DNA of 64,000 nt from Haliotis asinina (lineage: Eukaryota > Mollusca > Gastropoda > Lepetellida > Haliotidae). Of this stretch, positions 1 to 28,188 are shown piece after piece; the first letter of the stretch is position 1, and the number at the start of each line of letters is the position of its first letter. The DNA lies in NCBI RefSeq assembly GCF_037392515.1, contig NC_090288.1, positions 13,683,969-13,747,968 on the forward strand, read 5' to 3'. A program made the position numbers and the translations under genes. The notes beneath the pieces were generated by a model. The model worked only from the letters and a program-made list of their open reading frames with translations, made no database searches and was not told the DNA's origin.

Positions 1-3000
1 TGATGGCAAAAAAAATTCAACCTGTCACAGTTATGAGTAAGTCAAGCGATGTATTGATGACTTGTTTCACAAATTTCACTGGTTATCATTGGACCCTCTA
101 TTATCACGGTAGTTTATGTTCGGGATTATGAACGACTGGCATTTGACATTTTATATATATTTTCTGTTAACTGATGTTTAATCTTCATTTCTGTCACAAT
201 CAATATGTCACATAATCTTAACTCAATCAATATGATCATGGCAATCTCGATCGTTTTCTTTAACCCAGAAATTGAAGCAACTCTCTATTATCACGGTATT
301 GCTATTTTCATACTATGGCAAGTGATACAAGCAGACGACACTGTCAGACGTTTACTCAGACAAGCAACAAATCTAAATAGTTTTGTTATTAAAAGTTATC
401 TCGGGAATTTCATTCACAGTAATACTATCATGTTTTCAACCAAAACATCTGAAATACTATTCATTTGAATACAGTGTAACAGTAACGTAACAAAATATTG
501 TTTTACCACCTTAAAATGACCCATACAGTTTGCTGCCATGTGAAGAGTGAAGTTGCATAATACATCACTTCCTGTTATATTTCTAGCATGAAAAATATGA
601 TCTTCTAGATGTCGCAGGATTACTTTTGATTCATGCAAGATGTAATGGCAGCAGGTGTCATGCTAGTTTCAAAATATTCCAGAAGTTACTGAACTGATGA
701 ATACTTCAATATTTCTACAATTAGACATGAAATTCCCATGAAATAAATGACGTTTTTGAAGAGAGATGAATGTTTTTTTTACATAATTTGCATGTGTAAA
801 CAGTCGATACAGGGTGTGGTGTTTCTGCTCTCCGGATGTTTTTCACTTACAGCGATAAAAGTCCCAGTATACATACCAAAAATGGTCGGAGAGTTCAAAT
901 GTTTTTCAAAATATGTAAAGTAGTTGGTAAATTGAATGGATTTACTAGTGGGTGCATGAACACTGAACAATCAGCTTTGAAAGACAGCCGTGAAACGCGA
1001 TAACATGATCAGGTTATAGTACAGTATCGTTGAAAATTGCAGCGTACTAAGAATATTCATTGCTGTCTGTATTCTGTGTCAGTGGTTTGAAAAGTTGGTG
1101 GAAATACTGTTCATTATTGTCTACTGCCAGCATTGGGCATGAGCAGTATGTATGTGTTTCGTACTTAGTTATGAAGACCAAGAGTAATATTACATAGCTG
1201 GTAACAGTGACCAAATCCGTAGTATAGTATTTACAGAGATTATCACTGGATAGGCTATCACGTTTGAACGAGTGACCCAACAGTGTACATGCTTGACCCA
1301 TGGTCAGACTGCCCCTCGCATTGAGGTGAAGAACGCTGGTATCCGGCAGTGATCCAACTATCATATATTTCCTGTCTGCTGTTATGCAAGCAGTGGGAGA
1401 TCACAGGGAAAATGTGGGTTCCATTATCAGCTGCCTATGTCAGCTTGTATCACTGACACATGGAGTCAGGATGTGGCTAATCCAAGCTGCTGGTGCTCTT
1501 GCTGCTGAATGGGGGAGGTGTTCTATTCTGACATCTGACATATCCAGGGTGAAACATTGGACACAGAGGACCGGTCACTGCTTGGCCACACATGTTCGGT
1601 CATCCAACACTGTCATCCAGCATGTTTCTGGATAGGAGACTAGTTGTAATACAGTAGCTTCCTTGTGTCCTCATTGACCAAAACACACTTATCTTTTAGA
1701 TGGAATAGGGGATCAGTGTCACTGTGTCAGCAACCCAGCTGCCCACTGTCCTAATTGACCATTGTCCTAACTGACCAAAACACACTTTACCTTGTCGATG
1801 CAAAAGTGGATCTGTGTCAGTGTGTCAGCAAGCCAGCTGCCCACTGTCCTAAATGACCAAAGCAGCAGTGTTTATAATTAGAACAGAATATATTTTAAGA
1901 TCCAAGAATTTTTAATTCTAGTTACATTACAAGTCTTAAATAAGGTTTCTATGATGAAAATGTTTTGGAAAATAATAAGGACTCAGCACATCCAGTCTTG
2001 TGATGTTTTTTAGAGCATTGACATGGAAATAGCAATTTCTGTATGTCTTTTTGTCACAACAAGGACTCTGGATTCATTTGATGTCAGATTTATGATTCTG
2101 TAAGCTCCATTGACCTGAAGAACATGTAAAACATCTTATCTGGGAATTTGAAAAAAATATGTGTTCATGTTACTTGGAACACCGAAGCATTCTCTGGAAT
2201 ATGTGCCATCAACACAGAGTTTTAATTTTAGACCTCTTCAGTGTTATCCAAGGTTAAAAAAAAACTGCTCAGTTTTTGATGTAAGATAAAACTGCATGTT
2301 CATCATCTCAGTAAGTTGGACCTTTTCTTGTAGCAACCTTTGTGTATTCATTGTGCTAAAATACAAATTTCCTTGAAGTTTGCATATGTAGCTTTTATAT
2401 CTGGAGATTGAAAAAAGCAACTTAATACTTGGGTTATGACAAGGACCTCATATCTTTCTATCACTCTTTCTTTCTTTCATTCTGGTTTTGGTCATTATGA
2501 TCAATATTTTGCAAGTCTTATGTGATCAAACAATTTTTTGTTAAGCTTGTAAATTCATGCATGGATAGCTTGTTTCTGAAAGTACAATCTATGTAAATTT
2601 TCCTCAGACCAATGACTTTTTACATCTAAAGAGCTTGTTGCTAGATTTAATTACATGGATGGCTGTTAATGTTTTACATCAAACTTCTGTCAACGCAATG
2701 GAGTCATCTGTTCACTTTAATTTATTTCCTCAAATAGTCGCCATGGTTACTGCACTAAACTAATCCTTTTATCTTTTCTGTTTGTTGACTGTGTAACCAT
2801 GTTTTAAAGATGGAAAAAAAATGTGTTGACTGATGTTATTAAAGGAACAGGATTTAACAGGAAAGGTTTGTCAGTATTTTAGTTTATGTTTATCAACCTG
2901 AGTTTTTAATCAAATAGCCATGTTTGTATAATGACTAAAGTTTGTCCATTATGAAATTGTTCATCAAACATTTCTGGACTAGATCAACTTCCCAGAGTTA

Positions 3001-4853
3001 AACCAAGACATTGTGTCTGGGATCGGGATTTATTCTCATTGTGTGCAGGGCATCTGTGGGTACAAAAAATGTTGCCCCCAAGTCTAATGCACGAGATTTT
3101 ATTCATGAGGTGGGGGAGGCAGTGACCCTGTTCGTCTCATGACCTAAACACAATGCAGTTCACTTTGTCTACTCAGTCACTCTCAAGGAGCATTAATGAA
3201 GGCTCATTGTATCTATGCTACATAAAACACTGTAAATTCCTTGAGACATATTTTTGGAGACTTTGTGGATTCTTGAATGTCAGAAAATATTGTCCTACCC
3301 TTAAGGGCTTTTGTCATTTGTTACACTTGAACTGGTAGATTTGGTGTCTCAAGTAAAGTAATTTGTGAGGTGCCTTAAATGGGTACCAGGTTACCAAATT
3401 GAGCATGAAAGTCAGTAAGTTCTTGATTTAAATCCGAATTGTATCAAGAATTCCAAACTAAACGCCCAAGGCATAAAATTTGGGATTTATATTTTACACC
3501 AACAATAATGTCATACAAGTGCCTGTTCTCAGAAGCCATAGGCCTGTGTGATTTTGACAGTTTTCAGTGTTGGAATGACGAAAATGACACCTTAGATTTT
3601 GAGTATTTTTGGAATCAGTGTTTAGTCATGATACCAACATTATGGAAGTCTATGCAGTATCAGTGACTGAAAAGGTCTGATCTTTTTTGCTACTGTTATG
3701 ATGCAAGGCATACTTGAAAAAGTTATCAAAGCATTTAATTTCTTTGAAGCCTATTATCTCAGTTTTTATATTTATATATGTGGTGGAGAATGCAGAGTTT
3801 GTCTTTGCCCACATGAAATGAATAGCCTTGTTTGAGGCAACGAAGAGTGCATCGCCTGTCACTGGAAACCTTTGGGTCATTGCTGGTATGCCATGGCTTG
3901 TTTGACTGTATATGAGATAGGTGATGGCTTTGGGTATATGTACATGCGACAGATGAGCTGATGTATGTGTTGTACACTGACAGTTCTCCACCAATTGTTA
4001 GCAGACGTAATTAGAGGGAACACACAGGCGAGGTTCACTATGCCCCAATACAGCTACAATAATCACATACTGTGTGCTAGAAATTGAAATGCGGATTGAC
4101 GTGGAGTGTCACAAGTTTTGTTACCTGCTATTATTGAACACCTGAAGAGGGGACCACCTGGTGTTGTGAGCTTGACCAACCTCTCCCCACCCAACGGACT
4201 CTTCCTCATCCTTGTCCTTACCCTTGTCCTCAGAATACGGATAAAATTGCACTTTGATGCCAGACCAATTTTATTTCATGTTTTACAGATTTTTGTCCTC
4301 AGAAAACCTATAGGCAGGAGGGGGGAAAAACTGAAATAAATCTCAAGTCAAAGTAATCTTGCTAAAAATATTTTACTTTTGGCAAATTATGAAGTGTTCA
4401 TTGGGCAAAACACAGTGACATTTTTCTTTTAATATTACATTTTTGGCCATTAAAAACACTATCCTTTTACTTTTCAATGGGGAATGTTAATTTTTATTTT
4501 TTTTTCCTTATTCTTGAAAAAAACATGACTGGAAGATATGTAAAACAAGAAGTAAAACTGGCCTGGCCTTAACAGGGTTATTTCTAAATATGAGTGTTAT
4601 TTTGCAAGGTTAACTGTCTTTTTAACATACTTTAATAAGAATAATTGAAACAAACCAATTTAGCCATTTTTTTAGTCGATGATTGCTATGAGGCTTCTAT
4701 TTTGTTGGTTTACTTGGGTATTTCAGATTTAGTGGAATGTGATCTTTCTACGATTTGTTAGATATATGTATCATTTGCCTTGTGGAGTTAGTCAGTGTGT
4801 TTCTTGGTATACATTACTGACTGCATGTTGATACATGAGAGATCTCTTTGCAG
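1..4853 (+). other. Probable BRPF1 intron, no exon recognised
   Basis: The first recognisable BRPF1 exon starts at 4854, so this AT-rich stretch is probably the preceding intron. I looked for the bromodomain end and the short helical segment that should precede GGSIIRSTRR and did not find them. The open frames here are short and have no family features. A 97-bp tandem duplication lies at 1666-1860, and a 16-bp string (CTCTATTATCACGGTA) occurs twice, near 90 and 283. Confidence 0.6.
1666..1860. repeat. 97-bp tandem duplication in intron
   Basis: Two imperfect copies lie head to tail, each starting TGTCCTmAyTGACCAAAACACAC and ending in GCCAGCTGCCCACTGTCC; the unit starts are 97 bp apart at 1666 and 1763. 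A third partial start is at 1845. No coding potential is visible. Confidence 0.7.
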
Positions 4854-20014
<15,161 letters not shown>

Positions 20015-20764
20015 TAGGCCAACGAGGATGTAGACGAACAAGTTGACATAATGTGTACACTTTTTATGCCAGTCATAATGAATGAAAGAGACAGAGAGAG
20101 AGGGTTGTTGAGACGGCGTGAGGAGAGAGAGAGTGTGATATTTAGTTACGAAGACAGTATCTGGTGGTTTTATACAGTGGACTTGGCTTCTTCACTGCCA
20201 TTAAAAGAAGCATTTTCCACATCAAAGACTTTGCTGGTGGTAATATTGACAACCGTTTTTTTTGTACAGTAAGAGCAATTCATCTCAGCATCTGTTTATC
20301 TCTTCATCAGGGCTCGTCATTGTCGTATTGTTGTCGTTTACAGTGCTTTTTCATCTCTATTCAGATTTTATCCATTTGTTCATCAGTTTACCATTGCCTT
20401 ATCACAATATCAAATACCATTGATCTGTTAGTGAACTACTTGTGTTTTATCAAATGTCTTCTGTGTTTTATGCTTGGCATTGACTTGTTATCAACTCATA
20501 GACTGATCAGGATGATCGTTCACCTGGTCCATTCATTCAGTGCATGCACTGTACCGATAAACTTTATTGTAGATCTTTTCATTTACAAATCTGTACAAGT
20601 TGTTTGCTGTTATCATAGCAGTGTTTATATGGCCCATGAAAGGTTGCTGTTCCTTTTATTATTTAAAGGATTAAAATATGAGAATAAGATCATTAACAAT
20701 CGTACTGTTTTAACTGGTTTTTTTCCTTGTGAAGCTGTGAGAGCGACTGACTCTACATTACACC
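20015..20764 (+). other. Probable BRPF1 3'UTR
   Basis: The sequence after the stop has a purine-rich GAGAGA tract at about 20090-20130, then a T-rich stretch. ATTAAA at 20670-20675 is a plausible polyadenylation signal. No exact AATAAA was noticed. An open frame of about 205 codons from 20164 has the Phe/Ile/Leu/Cys-rich composition expected from T-rich UTR and is not called a gene. Confidence 0.5.
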
Positions 20765-20889
20765 AATTTTGGCAATATTAAGCACTGTCAGTATGGGGGC
20801 ACACCAGAAATGGGCCTCACACACAATTGTACCCATGTGGAATCAAACTCGGGTCAAACGCTTCAACCACTAGCCTACCCCACTGCCCA
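20765..20889 (-). mobile_element. SINE family A copy, 3' degraded
   Basis: On the minus strand: GGGCAGTGGGGTAGGCTAGT (A box), a GGTTGAAGCG spacer, the B-box region and CCACATGGGTACAATTG, then GGCCCATTTCTGGTGTGCCC. The tail is degraded and there is no ACTC array. It lies just past the BRPF1 3'UTR. Confidence 0.78.
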
Positions 20890-20921
20890 GTTCCAGCTGT
20901 AATCATAAACAAAAGCCATTG

Positions 20922-20979
20922 GAGATAAACTAAGAGATGTTTGGTGTTATGAAAGTGGTGCTTTCACGAGTGTTTTGAA
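20922..20979. repeat. Right arm of inverted repeat around last exon
   Basis: This starts AGATAAACTAAGAGATGTTT and includes the small palindrome GAAAGTGGTGCTTTC. It is the reverse complement of 19097-19154 with only a few mismatches. It is probably part of a dispersed element present in both orientations. Confidence 0.75.
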
Positions 20980-20994
20980 CAGACCACTCAACTG

Positions 20995-21065
20995 CACAGG
21001 ATTTCAGTTGTAATCTACAGTCACAATCAGCAATATTCCGGCTATATGTAACAGTCTGGACCAGA
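20995..21065 (-). mobile_element. SINE family B tail fragment
   Basis: Minus-strand similarity covers the TCTGGTCCAGACT segment and the GCCGGAATATTGCT tail of family B. The head is missing. Confidence 0.5.
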
Positions 21066-21586
21066 CAAACTCGAGGGAAGGATTGTCAACATTATAGGTT
21101 ATGATGACAGGCTGTCGAGAGCGTCAGTGGTCTTCCCACCTCATCCATTTTGCCATTTTCTGGGACAAGCAGAGGCTGCTTGGCAACCATGGATTCAGGC
21201 AGTTATCTTTCCTTTCCAGGGATACACTAAGTTATGGTATCAAAATGAACAGACAATAGTCATAGTATTGTTGTCGTTTAGTGACAGGAGACCCTGGCAG
21301 TGTCAGGGGTATTTGTTGTGGTTTGGGGACAAAAGTTTCTCCACGCGCGCATACACTGGTCGAATTGTTCCTGCAGCTTGCAATATAATCGTCACACAAC
21401 GAAGGCTCAAAGGTTTAAGATTTTAAAAGCTAAGTGACGACTGGTCAGCAAGTTTCTCATCTGAAGTTTAAAGGATCAGTCACACGGGTCTATAAATCCC
21501 TCGCTGACTGCCGCAAGGAAACCGGTTTGTGTCTAGTCCAGAACTTGATGAATGTGGGACACAGACGAGCAGTTTCAAAGTAGCCT

Positions 21587-21932
21587 GAAGTTAGCAGCGG
21601 GTTCGTGTTTCGTTATTCTAATAACGAACCTCGTGTAATAACACATTGCGTGATCCATTCACAGGTGTACCAAATGAGCATGAGGTATGAGGCATAAGGT
21701 ATCGGTGTAAATGACAGCACTATAGATACTCCACGTGGAGTGTCTGAATAACGACCCGCTGCTAGAATGTTATTCGCTATTCGAAAGACGAATAGCAAAA
21801 CACGACTTGCAGTGTATGCGATAGCACTACTGAAGAGATTCCACGTACAGCGTCTGAATAACGAACCCGCTGCTAGCACGTTATTCGTTATTCGAAAACC
21901 GAAAAACGAAACACGAATCTGCTGCTAACTTC
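21587..21932. mobile_element. 346-bp inverted-repeat (MITE-like) element
   Basis: The left end GAAGTTAGCAGCGGGTTCGT and the right end GCTGCTAACTTC (inverted) define termini of roughly 30 bp that also share the TGTTTCG/CGAAACA string. Inside, the segment CTGAATAACGAmCCCGCTGC plus GTTATTCGYTATTCGAAA occurs twice as direct repeats (about 21744 and 21853). No coding capacity is visible. Confidence 0.7.
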
Positions 21933-23449
21933 TGGCTGCTCAGTTTCAATGCCCTCCAAAGACAACCTGTTTTGACTCGAGTGTGGACAAGATAAATCGG
22001 TGTTTAGTCCGTTCTGCGCACTGTCCCACGCATTCTGCTCAATCAGCGAAGTCATCATGTCAGATTATTGAATCCGTGCAGACATCTTCGGTCAGCTCCC
22101 CACAAGGAAACGATTTTTGGCATCATTTTCGTCCCAGAATCCAATGGGGTTTCAGCCGGATGTATGCACGTCATGTGCTAGTGAGGCCATAAAACCAGTT
22201 GTTTTCCGGCATATATATAAAGTAATAACAGCCTGGCACGCTTATACAAACTGTTATTAGCCCCATGAACAAAATAGCTGTTTGCTTTAGTACTTTTACA
22301 TCCAGTCACTCCTAGTGCAAATGTTAAGGTACTTGTGTTCTATATACTGCGACCACACACGTGAATAATAATTGGATTCATATCGCAAACACCCCGAATT
22401 GAAATCTCTTAATAACGGACCATTTGATGTTCGTACATATTGTTTACAAAGTACAAGAAAACCATTTTGCTTTAAGTTATTAGAAATAAAATCGTTTGCT
22501 TGAACTCCAGGAAACAGATGCGAGAAAACCTTTCTCACATCCACAAGAAGCCCCCGCTAACATAAGAGTCGATTGTACAATTATTGCTGTATCATGAGAA
22601 TGTGTTTAACAGTATTTCAGTAAGAATGTTGTTAGTAAAAAACGAGTCTTGACCATAAAATCTAGTGATTGTCACCATGCAAGAATATCTTGTAAAACTA
22701 ATACATGTAGTTCAGTTCCTATAATGTAATACAGTTAATTTGGAAAATGTATTTTACACAAATCTAAATCGTCACCACCTAGAATGTGAAATTGTTCCTA
22801 ATCCGGATTACCCCTGGGTCGGTGTGTTCTTAGACCAATGTGTTCGCCCTATGATACGAGCTGAATGTTTGGGCACTGGAAGCCGCAACAACGATGTCAT
22901 CTGCATGACTCCTCAGAACCTCTGTACAATCATGCACGATCAACTGCCTATCTAACACAGTTTGAACACCTGTTAGGATCGTATGAATGTCGCTTCATCA
23001 CAAACCGGATTAACCCAAGGTACCCAAACACCTCTGGCCCAGTCCAGAGCACGTTTTGCTCGGAACTAGGTCTGTTTGACCTATTTGCTGCATGTTAGTT
23101 TAGTCCAATTTGCCATTTGGATAGTAAATTGCTAAATACAGTATTTGTGAGAGCTTGATTGTCAGTTACCATTACTACACCCGAGTGTAATTGGATCATG
23201 TCGAGGGGCCATCTCAAGAGTACCATACCTCGTAAATTAGTCTGTGTTATCTCTAGTGTGTTCTTCCTATATGCGAGGGATCCTATATGAAAAAACTAGC
23301 CCTTCCTGAAAATTGGCTTCTCATGCTTAGAATTACTAAGACTAAATTATACTCACCAAAATATATGACCATAGTATCACAACGAATAAGGTCACGTTTC
23401 TTGTTGGTTACTCTTTCAGAGAATTCGTAATTTCACTCAAGCACACAAC

Positions 23450-23528
23450 GCGCCCACGCACGCACGCGCGCGCGCACGCACACACACACATACAAACAAA
23501 CACACACACACACACACACACACACATA
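23450..23528. repeat. (CA)n/(CG)n microsatellite
   Basis: The tract is alternating CGCACG and CACACA with one interruption TACAAACAAA, about 79 bp long. Confidence 0.95.
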
Positions 23529-23794
23529 CGCTCTCTGTATCTCTTGAAGCATGTATGGAATGACATTACGGGAAAAGTGTTTGAACAGGGTAGCTGGTAG
23601 CTTTTATCTTGGGGATCTGTCACTGGGGAATCCCTAATATAGTTTAAAGACGTGTTCTTATATAGTGCACGTATTACAAAAAATCGTTGTAGCCTCCTTA
23701 ATATGCTTGTGGTTGTTTAGCTTGACCGATTTCGTTTCTTCTTGCCTAGCCGCTAAAACGTTCAGTCACTGGTTGTCACGACAAAACCTTACAC

Positions 23795-23865
23795 CCCGTA
23801 GCTGAGAATCGAACCGAACCCTTTGATGCAACGAGCGAACACTTTAATCTCTGGGCTAACAACCT
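23795..23865 (-). mobile_element. SINE family A head fragment
   Basis: On the plus strand it reads GAATCGAACCGAACCC, then ACGAGCGAACACTTTAATCT, the inverted form of the family A B-box and head. The rest is not recognisable. Confidence 0.5.
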
Positions 23866-24109
23866 GAATGAAAATTTCAGGGTCTGTACGTTTGCCGAGT
23901 TCACGTCTCCATCAAAAGGAAATTGACTCAGCCAGTCACGCACCTACGAACCCGATTCCTACAATTAGTTACAACCACTGCTCAAAATAGCCTGGGTTTT
24001 CAGCGTAATAATTATTTCCGTGTCCGTGCACCCACTTGAGGCTAGGGCAGCGAAAGTTTCTGATTCAGCAAAACAGCCACCAACTGTAGGAACAGCTTCT
24101 GGATTATAA

Positions 24110-24216
24110 TGGCTCTATTTCAGAAAGCAATCTTAGCTCTTAGGACTGCCGTAACTCTATGTTATAGCTTTGGCTTTACGACGCGACAAGCGCTACGATC
24201 GTTTTGTGAAACGGTG
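24110..24216. mobile_element. Palindromic MITE-like unit
   Basis: The left end ATTTCAGAAAGCAATCTTAG is matched by the inverted right end GCGCTACGATCGTTTTGTGA. It resembles the units at 14646-14754 and 32043-32158. Confidence 0.5.
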
Positions 24217-25202
24217 CAGGCCCATTGCAAGGCAAATGGGTCGTCACCACAGCGTCATCACCCGTCATCAAACATAATGAAACCGATGATGTCAATGACA
24301 GTCACAGATCTCTCTATGATAGTTACCATTGAGTATCCAAAGTCGCAGATCACAAAATAGTGGGTGACGCTTAACTTTTGTGCATGTGTATGTATGTAAT
24401 GACGAACTACTGTTACAATAAACTAAAATAAGTTGTCCCTTTGAGTTCTTTAAAACTGTTTTTACCGTATATTGTTCATAGGCTATGAATGGTGTACAAC
24501 TATGAACGCCTTGTGAAGTGAGTCCCATCATTTACGGTTGATGGGGAAACGTCAAGTACCTCCTAATCCTTGGGACCATAAAGGCATTCATCACACACAA
24601 GCACCTGAGCTTTTGATTCCCAAACAGAGCAACGACCCAGGCGACCTTTTTTCACAGGCGTTTTGTTTCTCTAACCTTACATACCAACCCAGCCACAAAA
24701 GTTTCAAGAAACAACGCAGGTGCGTCGAGCTTTTTTTAAGGTCACGTCTTTTCAAAAGTCACATCCTCTAAGTAATTGAGAGTTACGACTAAGCGCAGTT
24801 GTGTTAGCTGTAATTATTTCCTCGATTTGTCAACACGACAGTCGGTGAAGTAACGCTGGGAAGAGTTGAAGCACGTCTTGCTCTGAGAGGTATGTTAAGT
24901 CGAATGGTCGACTCCGGTGCAGTATGTAGGCACGTTGCAACTGAAACAAGGCATACATTCTGATTTGTGGTGTTGGTGGCTGAAAGTTACATTGAGCTGA
25001 AGATTCAAAGCTGGTAATGAAAGCTGGAAAATATTAAAGGGACGCTTGAATTTTCCCTTGTTTCTTTACTTGTTTCTCTCAGTATACGTACGCCCCACTC
25101 TGAACTATTACAATTATGTGATTATCTATAATAGAGTTTGAATCCGACAAGCGGTTGTTGATATTAGGATACACAATCGACCAATTGCAAATTAATGTTT
25201 TG

Positions 25203-25332
25203 CGCCGCTTTTAGCATTATAACAGAGATATCACAGAGAGGACACCAGAAATGGACTTCCCAAATTGTACCCATTTCGGGAACTCGGGTCTTCAGCGTTA
25301 CGAAAGAACACTGTAACCACTAGATTACCTAT
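25203..25332 (-). mobile_element. SINE family A copy
   Basis: On the plus strand it runs from GCCGCTTTTAGCATTAT through GAGGACACCAGAAATGGACT and GTACCCATTTCGGGAACTCG to AACCACTAGATTACC. This is an inverted, moderately diverged family A element without an ACTC tail. Confidence 0.75.
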
Positions 25333-26564
25333 TCGTACCGAGCACATGTTGATTTATGAATTGACTGATGTCCACACTGTGTGTACAGTATTGCTCCAGT
25401 CATGTGTCGACGGGGAACCTAAGAAATGGTTGTCAGAAATTCCTGCAGGAAGGAACAGAGGCTCGTCTCTTGTTTGCATTGTGATAGTATTGGTGGAATT
25501 GTAGTATTCATGCGGGCGGTACGGAATTGGCAGTCTAGACGTCGAATGGACTGCGCTTCGGTGACTTACGTCCCTCAGACATACAGAAACCTATAAATCT
25601 GGGTTCAAATCCCGGTTAACCTTGATATTGTCTGTAGATTTGTCAGCTATCCCCTCGACTTCGTTTGTCCACACCGGTGGCAAAAGTCAAAGTTCTAGGA
25701 TGAAAACAGACCATGTGCTAATCAACCAGATAAAAAGGTCCCTCCAAACAGGGGGCAACATGGCGCAACAAAAAGGCCGCATCGTAATAGATCTCATATG
25801 TATTCAAAACTCTCACGTGACAAGAAGTGCTTTTAAGCTCCATACACGACACCATGTCTGCTTGCACTGCTGACGTAGGTCTTTCCTGTGGGATTCTGGA
25901 GACAAATATATTTTATGTAATTATTAGGAACTACATGATAAACGAGACGGTTCACTCAGCGTTGTATTCATACGCGTTTTCTAACATCACATCATGGAGT
26001 GAAGATATGCCTAAACAGCAGGGAAATTAAGAAAGATAGAATCAGTTTTCTGAATTATCAACGTCGTGTGGTTCCGTATTGTAATCTAGGTCTGTGGTCT
26101 CGTTTAAGGCTTTTATTACTAATATGAGCTCTTACATAATCATGTTACGAAAATACAGCTGACAATGTTACATGAAGTTCTTATGTTGATGGGCATTTGA
26201 GGTTGTCCATTTGCCCAGAGAGATAAGATAGTTTTGTGAAAGGAGGCCCAGCTTGTTAAATACTTAAGTCTTGACTTGACTGACGAGGGTACTGAGGCAT
26301 TTAGCATCTCATGGAGTGTTGAGGTCAGTTACTATTGACTATTGTGCATATCTGTCTGGCTTCGGACATATAATTTACAATTCCTAACATATGCCAGGTG
26401 GTTTATAACTTAACATGTCATTTCGTGCTATAGTGAATTCGTCTTCTTGTCATGTCTCCTGTGGGGATCCCAGATCTCATTGTCTCCCGAGTCTCCTAGC
26501 TATATATAGTCTTAAGAACCTACTAAACTGTGGATTGGATGGTTCGAACATCTGATCTGTCAGT

Positions 26565-26735
26565 GTCCTGGGGATACATGTGACAAACTACTGGTTTGTC
26601 TCGATGAAACCTTTCTGGACATGTGTCAGCCAGGTCAGCGAGCCTGACAACCTGATCCCGTTAGTCGCCTCTTATGACAAGCATGGGTTAATGAAGATCA
26701 TTTGTAACCCGTATCTTCACGGGTTATCATGGCAT
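26565..26735 (-). mobile_element. SINE family B copy, 3' end missing
   Basis: Inverted family B head and core: GTCAGCGAGCCTGACAACCT, GATCCCGTTAGTCGCCTCTT, ATGACAAGCATGGGTTAATG and ATCTTCACGGGTT. The GGAATATTGCT tail is absent. Confidence 0.75.
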
Positions 26736-26863
26736 GCCAGCTTACTGCGGTAAAACCCAGAAGTGGTGAATATAAAGACCTTAACCACTTTCGCTATAAA
26801 AGTATTTCGTTCAACACATTTCGTCTAAAATATAAAGTGGCCTGGACAAAAAGGACCAAAATA

Positions 26864-27075
26864 GTTTGTTCGTTACATCCGTTAGTTCGTTACATCCGTT
26901 TGTTCCTGACATCCTTCAGTTCGTTATATCCCTTAGTTTCTTACATCTGTTAGCTCGTTACATCTGTCAGTTAGTTACATCTGTGAATTCGTTAGTTATA
27001 TCCGTTAGTTCGTTATATCTGTTAGTTCGTTATATCCGTTAGCTTGTTACATCCGTTAATTTGTTATATCCACTA
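26864..27075. repeat. 17-bp minisatellite (TTAGTTCGTTACATCCG)
   Basis: About 12 imperfect units of TTAGTTCGTTAYATCYG lie in tandem, with variation at several positions. Related single units occur at 27305-27332, and another array is at 46225-46290. Confidence 0.88.
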
Positions 27076-27579
27076 GTGTATTCTTTATACGCATAGTACC
27101 TATGACTCTATAGTTTGCAAATCATTGACTCACATACAGCACGTATGTGACCTAAACAAAACAAAACAAAAACGACAGTTCGTTTTATCGTTATTTATTT
27201 ATGAACCTAGTTCACTCTAAAGTTTAAAACGTACCCGTAACTATATCGTTCAAACGTTATCGCCTAACGTCGATCAAATGGAGCGGGCAAAAAAAACGCA
27301 CACAGTTCCTTATATCCGTCAGTTCGTTTTACGTTTAGGTTACTGTACGGTAAACTATTCATTGCTTTCTCATAACCCTGTTGTCAAAAACTGACGCGGA
27401 ACGGAGCATATATTTACAGTTTAACACTAAGCTAAAACCAACCCTCTTCCATTCTTTAACAAACCAGCGACTACAAGAAGCAAGTCTGTGCCATGTGTTT
27501 GGATATCCTCACGTAACGGTGGGGTCAGCATGTCGTGCACCCTGAAATACCCAGTCTCTATTTGCCTGAATATAATTAT

Positions 27580-28188
27580 ATACGCTACCCGTATCAAAGC
27601 TATCAATTATTATTATCCCTAGACAAACGTGGAAAGTATTCTTGGGCTTCGGGTGTGCGAAATGTGTTATTTTCAAGTGGGTTTTCTTATGTTTGGTTTA
27701 AGCAAGATGTTGGTGATATAAAAATGTTTCTGTCAGCATTTAAACAACGAATAAAAGATATATACATTCAGAATTGGCACGCATCAGTAAATTCATCGAG
27801 TTTTCTAAGTCACTATTCACAATGTAAATCGATGTTTGGACCTGAAAAATATATTAGGGTCCTTAATGATAAGTCCCTTTTAAGAAATTTTTGTAAATTT
27901 AGAATCTCTCTACATGCCTTAAAAATACAACGTTATAGAAAAGATAAAAATACACTAGAAGATTTATCATGTTCTTATTGTTCTTCTGGTAAAACTGAAG
28001 ACGAACGTCACCTACTATTAGATTGTGAGGCATTCTCTGCCGGCCGAAGGAAGTATTTAAAATGCTTTAATGATTCCCCACAAACGATATATAAAATACT
28101 TAAATCTAAAAACGATGACACTATTAAATCAGCTGCCAGTTTTATTAAACATTTAATGTCCATCCTTAAATTACATGTAAAACCATAA
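27580..28188 (+). CDS. LINE ORF2 C-terminal fragment
   Basis: The fragment begins at the insertion boundary and encodes about 202 residues up to the TAA. It includes GKYSWASGVRNVLFSSGFSY, the KQRIKDIYIQNWH segment common in mollusc LINE tails, RNFCKFRIS, and a terminal zinc-knuckle-like C-x2-C-x9-H-x-LL-x-C (CSYCSSGKTEDERHLLLDC). This C-terminal motif is typical of ORF2 proteins downstream of the reverse transcriptase, whose catalytic domain is missing here. An in-frame GTG/flank extension upstream (27535) is host DNA, not element. The protein cannot act alone. Confidence 0.82.
   Translation: MRYPYQSYQLLLSLDKRGKYSWASGVRNVLFSSGFSYVWFKQDVGDIKMFLSAFKQRIKDIYIQNWHASVNSSSFLSHYSQCKSMFGPEKYIRVLNDKSLLRNFCKFRISLHALKIQRYRKDKNTLEDLSCSYCSSGKTEDERHLLLDCEAFSAGRRKYLKCFNDSPQTIYKILKSKNDDTIKSAASFIKHLMSILKLHVKP

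Larger units (their letters stand above)
21066..27565. other. Intergenic, no gene recognised
   Basis: Apart from the repeats listed separately, I see no exon with family features. Open frames are below about 100 codons and lack motifs. A TATA-like ATATATATAAAG is at about 22211. Confidence 0.5.

Noticed and set aside
20164-20781. 205-codon plus-strand open frame after the BRPF1 stop
   Set aside because: It has T-rich composition, no motif, and lies where the 3'UTR is expected.
22740-22955. 71-codon open frame MENVFYTNLNRHH
   Set aside because: It starts from a TTG, has no motif and no convincing splice sites. There is not enough to call a gene.
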